DNA from: CBDAPE01 sp965198325
GTDB taxonomy: Bacteria; Pseudomonadota; Alphaproteobacteria; UBA828; JAPUJA01
NCBI GenBank assembly: GCA_965198325.1
Contig: CBDAPE010000014.1
Span: 62,001-126,000, forward strand
Length of the DNA: 64,000 nucleotides
Direction of reading: 5' to 3'
This document shows, one piece after another, positions 62,154-64,000 of the stretch (the stretch's first letter is position 1; each line of letters opens with the position of its first letter). The translations under genes and the position numbers were made by a program. A model generated the notes under the pieces. It did not search any database, was not told the origin of the DNA, and saw only the letters and a program-made list of their open reading frames with translations.

Positions 62154-63566
62154 ATGACAATTCTGAGGAACACGTCCGTCCGCTGGCTGGCGGGGCTTGC
62201 CGTTGCGGCAGCCGTTGGTCTGGGTGGCGGGCTCGTCGCGGGCGAGGCGAAAGCCTGGTCGCTCAAGGAGGCTTCGGCGCCCTACGCGGGCACCGAGATG
62301 AACTTCATCTGCCAGGCCTACACGCCGTGCTACTCGATCCAGACGCTGACGCCCGAGTTCGAGGAGATTACGGGAATCAAGATCAACTGGGAGCTCACCG
62401 ATCTCGATACGTCGGGCAAGAAGGGCATGACCGACGTCATCACCGGCGGCGGCTTCTACGACATCGTCGAGGTGCAGGGCTTCACCAGCGCGCTGTGGGC
62501 GATCCAGGAGCTGGGCACGGACTACGGGCCTTACTACAACGATTCCGCGCTGCGCGATCCGAATTTCTCGATCGACGACATCATCCCGGAGCTCAATCAG
62601 ATGAATTGCCTCTACAAGGGCAAGCAGACCTGTATGCCGAAGGAGTATTTCGTGAGCTTCGGCGTGCTGCGTAAGGACATCATCGCCCATCAGGGCGAGC
62701 GCGATGCGTTCAAGGCCAAATACGGCTACGACCTGCCGCCGGCCGAAGACGTGGTCACGGTCGATACCTGGGAGCAGTGGGGCGACATGGCCGAGTTCTT
62801 CACCCGCAAGGCGGGCGAGAGCCTGGTCGGCAATACGCTCGAGAACGACTTCTACGGCATCAGCGTGTCGTTCAAGCGCTATCTCACGGTGTGGTACGAC
62901 TGGCACGAGGCGATGGTCGCGATGGGCGGCGAGATGTTCGACGAGAACTTCAATCTCTCGCTCAACTCGCCCGAGGGCGTGGCCGCGCTTGATTTCATGC
63001 GCGAGATGACGGCCTATGCGCCGCCGAGCTACGGCGAGTACACCTGGGACGAGCAGTATTCAGACTTCTGCCAGGGCAACACCTTCAGCGGTTGGGCCTG
63101 GGCGGACGTCGCGTTCTACCTCCAGATCGAAGAGGATTGCCCCGCGTCGGCGCACAACACGACGCACTTCCTCTATCCGGGCACCCACAACTCGATCCCC
63201 TACGCCAACGTCTGGATGATCCCCTCGACGTCCAAGAACAAGGAAGCGGCCTATCTCTGGGTCCAGTGGACGACCTTGTACGACACCCAGATGAAGACCT
63301 CCGAAGAGGGCTGGCTGCCCAACCGGCGCGACGTCTTGGCCCATCCCAAGTGGCAGGAGGATCACAAGACGGCGAGCTGGATGACGGTTCACCTCGCCGC
63401 GCTCGACGGCGGCCATCTCCGCCAGATCTACAAGCATCCGGGCAACCAGGCGCTGCTCGAGATGATGATGGAGGAGCTCTCCGCCGCGATCCACACCGAC
63501 GATTCGTCGCAAGTGATCATGGATCGGATTCAGGAACTGGCGGCCGAGTACATCACGCACGAATAA
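62154..63566 (+). CDS. ABC transporter extracellular solute-binding protein
   Basis: 470 residues. Sec signal peptide (hydrophobic 14-33, cleavage after AKA near 38). The mature protein resembles family 1 (sugar/glycerol-phosphate-type) binding proteins: LTPEFEEITGIKINWE, then FYDIVEVQGFTSALWAIQELG and ENDFYGISVSFKRYL, with NKEAAYLWVQWTT near the hinge. The ligand cannot be read; divergence from the hydroxyproline genes suggests a related compound. The start follows GGGAGAGG. No permease genes follow: a hairpin terminator ends the transcript. Confidence 0.9.
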   Translation: MTILRNTSVRWLAGLAVAAAVGLGGGLVAGEAKAWSLKEASAPYAGTEMNFICQAYTPCYSIQTLTPEFEEITGIKINWELTDLDTSGKKGMTDVITGGGFYDIVEVQGFTSALWAIQELGTDYGPYYNDSALRDPNFSIDDIIPELNQMNCLYKGKQTCMPKEYFVSFGVLRKDIIAHQGERDAFKAKYGYDLPPAEDVVTVDTWEQWGDMAEFFTRKAGESLVGNTLENDFYGISVSFKRYLTVWYDWHEAMVAMGGEMFDENFNLSLNSPEGVAALDFMREMTAYAPPSYGEYTWDEQYSDFCQGNTFSGWAWADVAFYLQIEEDCPASAHNTTHFLYPGTHNSIPYANVWMIPSTSKNKEAAYLWVQWTTLYDTQMKTSEEGWLPNRRDVLAHPKWQEDHKTASWMTVHLAALDGGHLRQIYKHPGNQALLEMMMEELSAAIHTDDSSQVIMDRIQELAAEYITHE

Positions 63567-63599
63567 AAAATATAGCGTTATCAATAACTTATAGGGCTC

Positions 63600-63620
63600 G
63601 GTCCGGCAGAACGCCGGGCC
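63600..63620 (+). terminator. Rho-independent terminator after the solute-binding protein gene
   Basis: GGTCCGGC pairs with GCCGGGCC (8 pairs, one G-T) around AGAAC, followed by GGTTCTTTCTTTTA. It is 33 bases after the stop codon, so the gene appears monocistronic. Readthrough to distant permease genes is not supported because the next gene is on the opposite strand. Confidence 0.75.
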
Positions 63621-63658
63621 GGTTCTTTCTTTTATAGCGGGTAATTATCGAGTGCGGC

Positions 63659-64000
63659 TCAAAGCGGCGGCCGCTCCTGCGCCCAGGGCCGGATCCGCTC
63701 CAGCGCCGCGCCGATCTTGAGCGTGGTGAGATCGTCGAAGCGCCGGCCGACGATCTGCAGGCCGGTCGGTAGGCCGTCGGCGGAAAAGCCCGAGGGCACC
63801 GAGAGGGCGGGCAGCGCCAGGGCGTTGAACTGCATGGTCATGTCCATGTTGACGTACTTGCCGTCGGGCGTCTCCTCGAGGCTCGCGAACTCGTCGTAAT
63901 CGACCGGTGGCGCGGGGATCGATTCCGTCGGGCAGAGCAGCGCGTCGCAGCGCGCAAGGATCGGCGCGAGCGCCTTCCACGCGTCCGTAAAGACGACCTC
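63659..64000 (-). CDS. Amidase signature family protein (C-terminal part)
   Basis: The last 113 codons of an amidase; the Ser-Ser-Lys catalytic core lies right of the window. The visible part reads CDALLCPTESIPAPPVDYDE, then NMDMTMQFNALALPALSVPS and GLPTGLQIVGRRFDDLTTLK, the standard C-terminal amidase segment. It hydrolyses a carboxamide, substrate unknown. The frame is open to the last base. Confidence 0.88.
   Translation of the reverse strand, partial: EVVFTDAWKALAPILARCDALLCPTESIPAPPVDYDEFASLEETPDGKYVNMDMTMQFNALALPALSVPSGFSADGLPTGLQIVGRRFDDLTTLKIGAALERIRPWAQERPPL

Overview
The window is GC-rich DNA from an alphaproteobacterium, probably Rhodospirillales-like. Three things point there: a hemC-hemD-mitofilin-hemY operon divergent from tsaD-gpsA, an SDHAF4-type small protein with the C-terminal signature ending in GPEPTRYGDW..DF, and an alphaproteobacterial GNAT-like family. 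Many catabolic genes, mobile-element relics and interrupted genes suggest a metabolically versatile, perhaps host-associated or metagenome-assembled organism. The organism itself cannot be named from the sequence.

Layout. Positions 1-3450 hold the end of a GMC alcohol oxidoreductase, a secreted protein, a PotD-like binding protein broken by an in-frame TAG, and an FMN reductase. A tRNA-Thr(CGT) follows. An SDR gene at 3.7-4.5 kb is bordered on both sides by paired palindromic repeats. Next come the tetrapyrrole operon and tsaD-gpsA (4.6-11.2 kb), then a run of catabolic genes (hydrolase, SDR, YciI, EVE, Rieske protein, acetyl-CoA synthetase). Envelope and small genes fill 16-19.7 kb.

The most distinctive block is 19.76-28.47 kb: four tandem paralogues of the trimethylamine/dimethylamine dehydrogenase family on the minus strand. 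One is frameshifted, and their substrate-pocket residues differ from the reference enzyme and from each other. A cupin gene and a divergent GntR/FCD regulator with a palindromic operator candidate follow. Positions 30-34 kb carry housekeeping genes (rsmB, rpe) and a heparinase II/III-family protein. Positions 34.3-43.6 kb are a surface-glycan cluster: four GT4 glycosyltransferases, an asparagine-synthetase-like amidotransferase, two methyltransferases and a frameshifted PhyH dioxygenase.

Positions 43.66-57.71 kb are an accessory graveyard. Two inverted IS21 copies, each exactly 2,566 bp, bracket 7.4 kb. Inside are a junction of a tyrosine-integrase N-terminus with a serine-recombinase C-terminus, an excisionase-like protein, an amber-interrupted hypothetical gene, an IS3 relic and a decayed type I cas3. 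Outside lie a HEPN-like gene tail and a deleted IS3 element. The window closes with an amber-interrupted membrane protein, a VOC protein, and a hydroxyproline-type catabolic set (proline-racemase-family epimerase, DapA-family deaminase/lyase, divergent ABC solute-binding protein), then the end of an amidase gene.

No intact CRISPR array or rRNA was seen. The main open question is why so many otherwise intact genes carry a single lesion (three in-frame TAGs and several 1-bp shifts): real erosion, sequence error, or, much less likely, amber readthrough.
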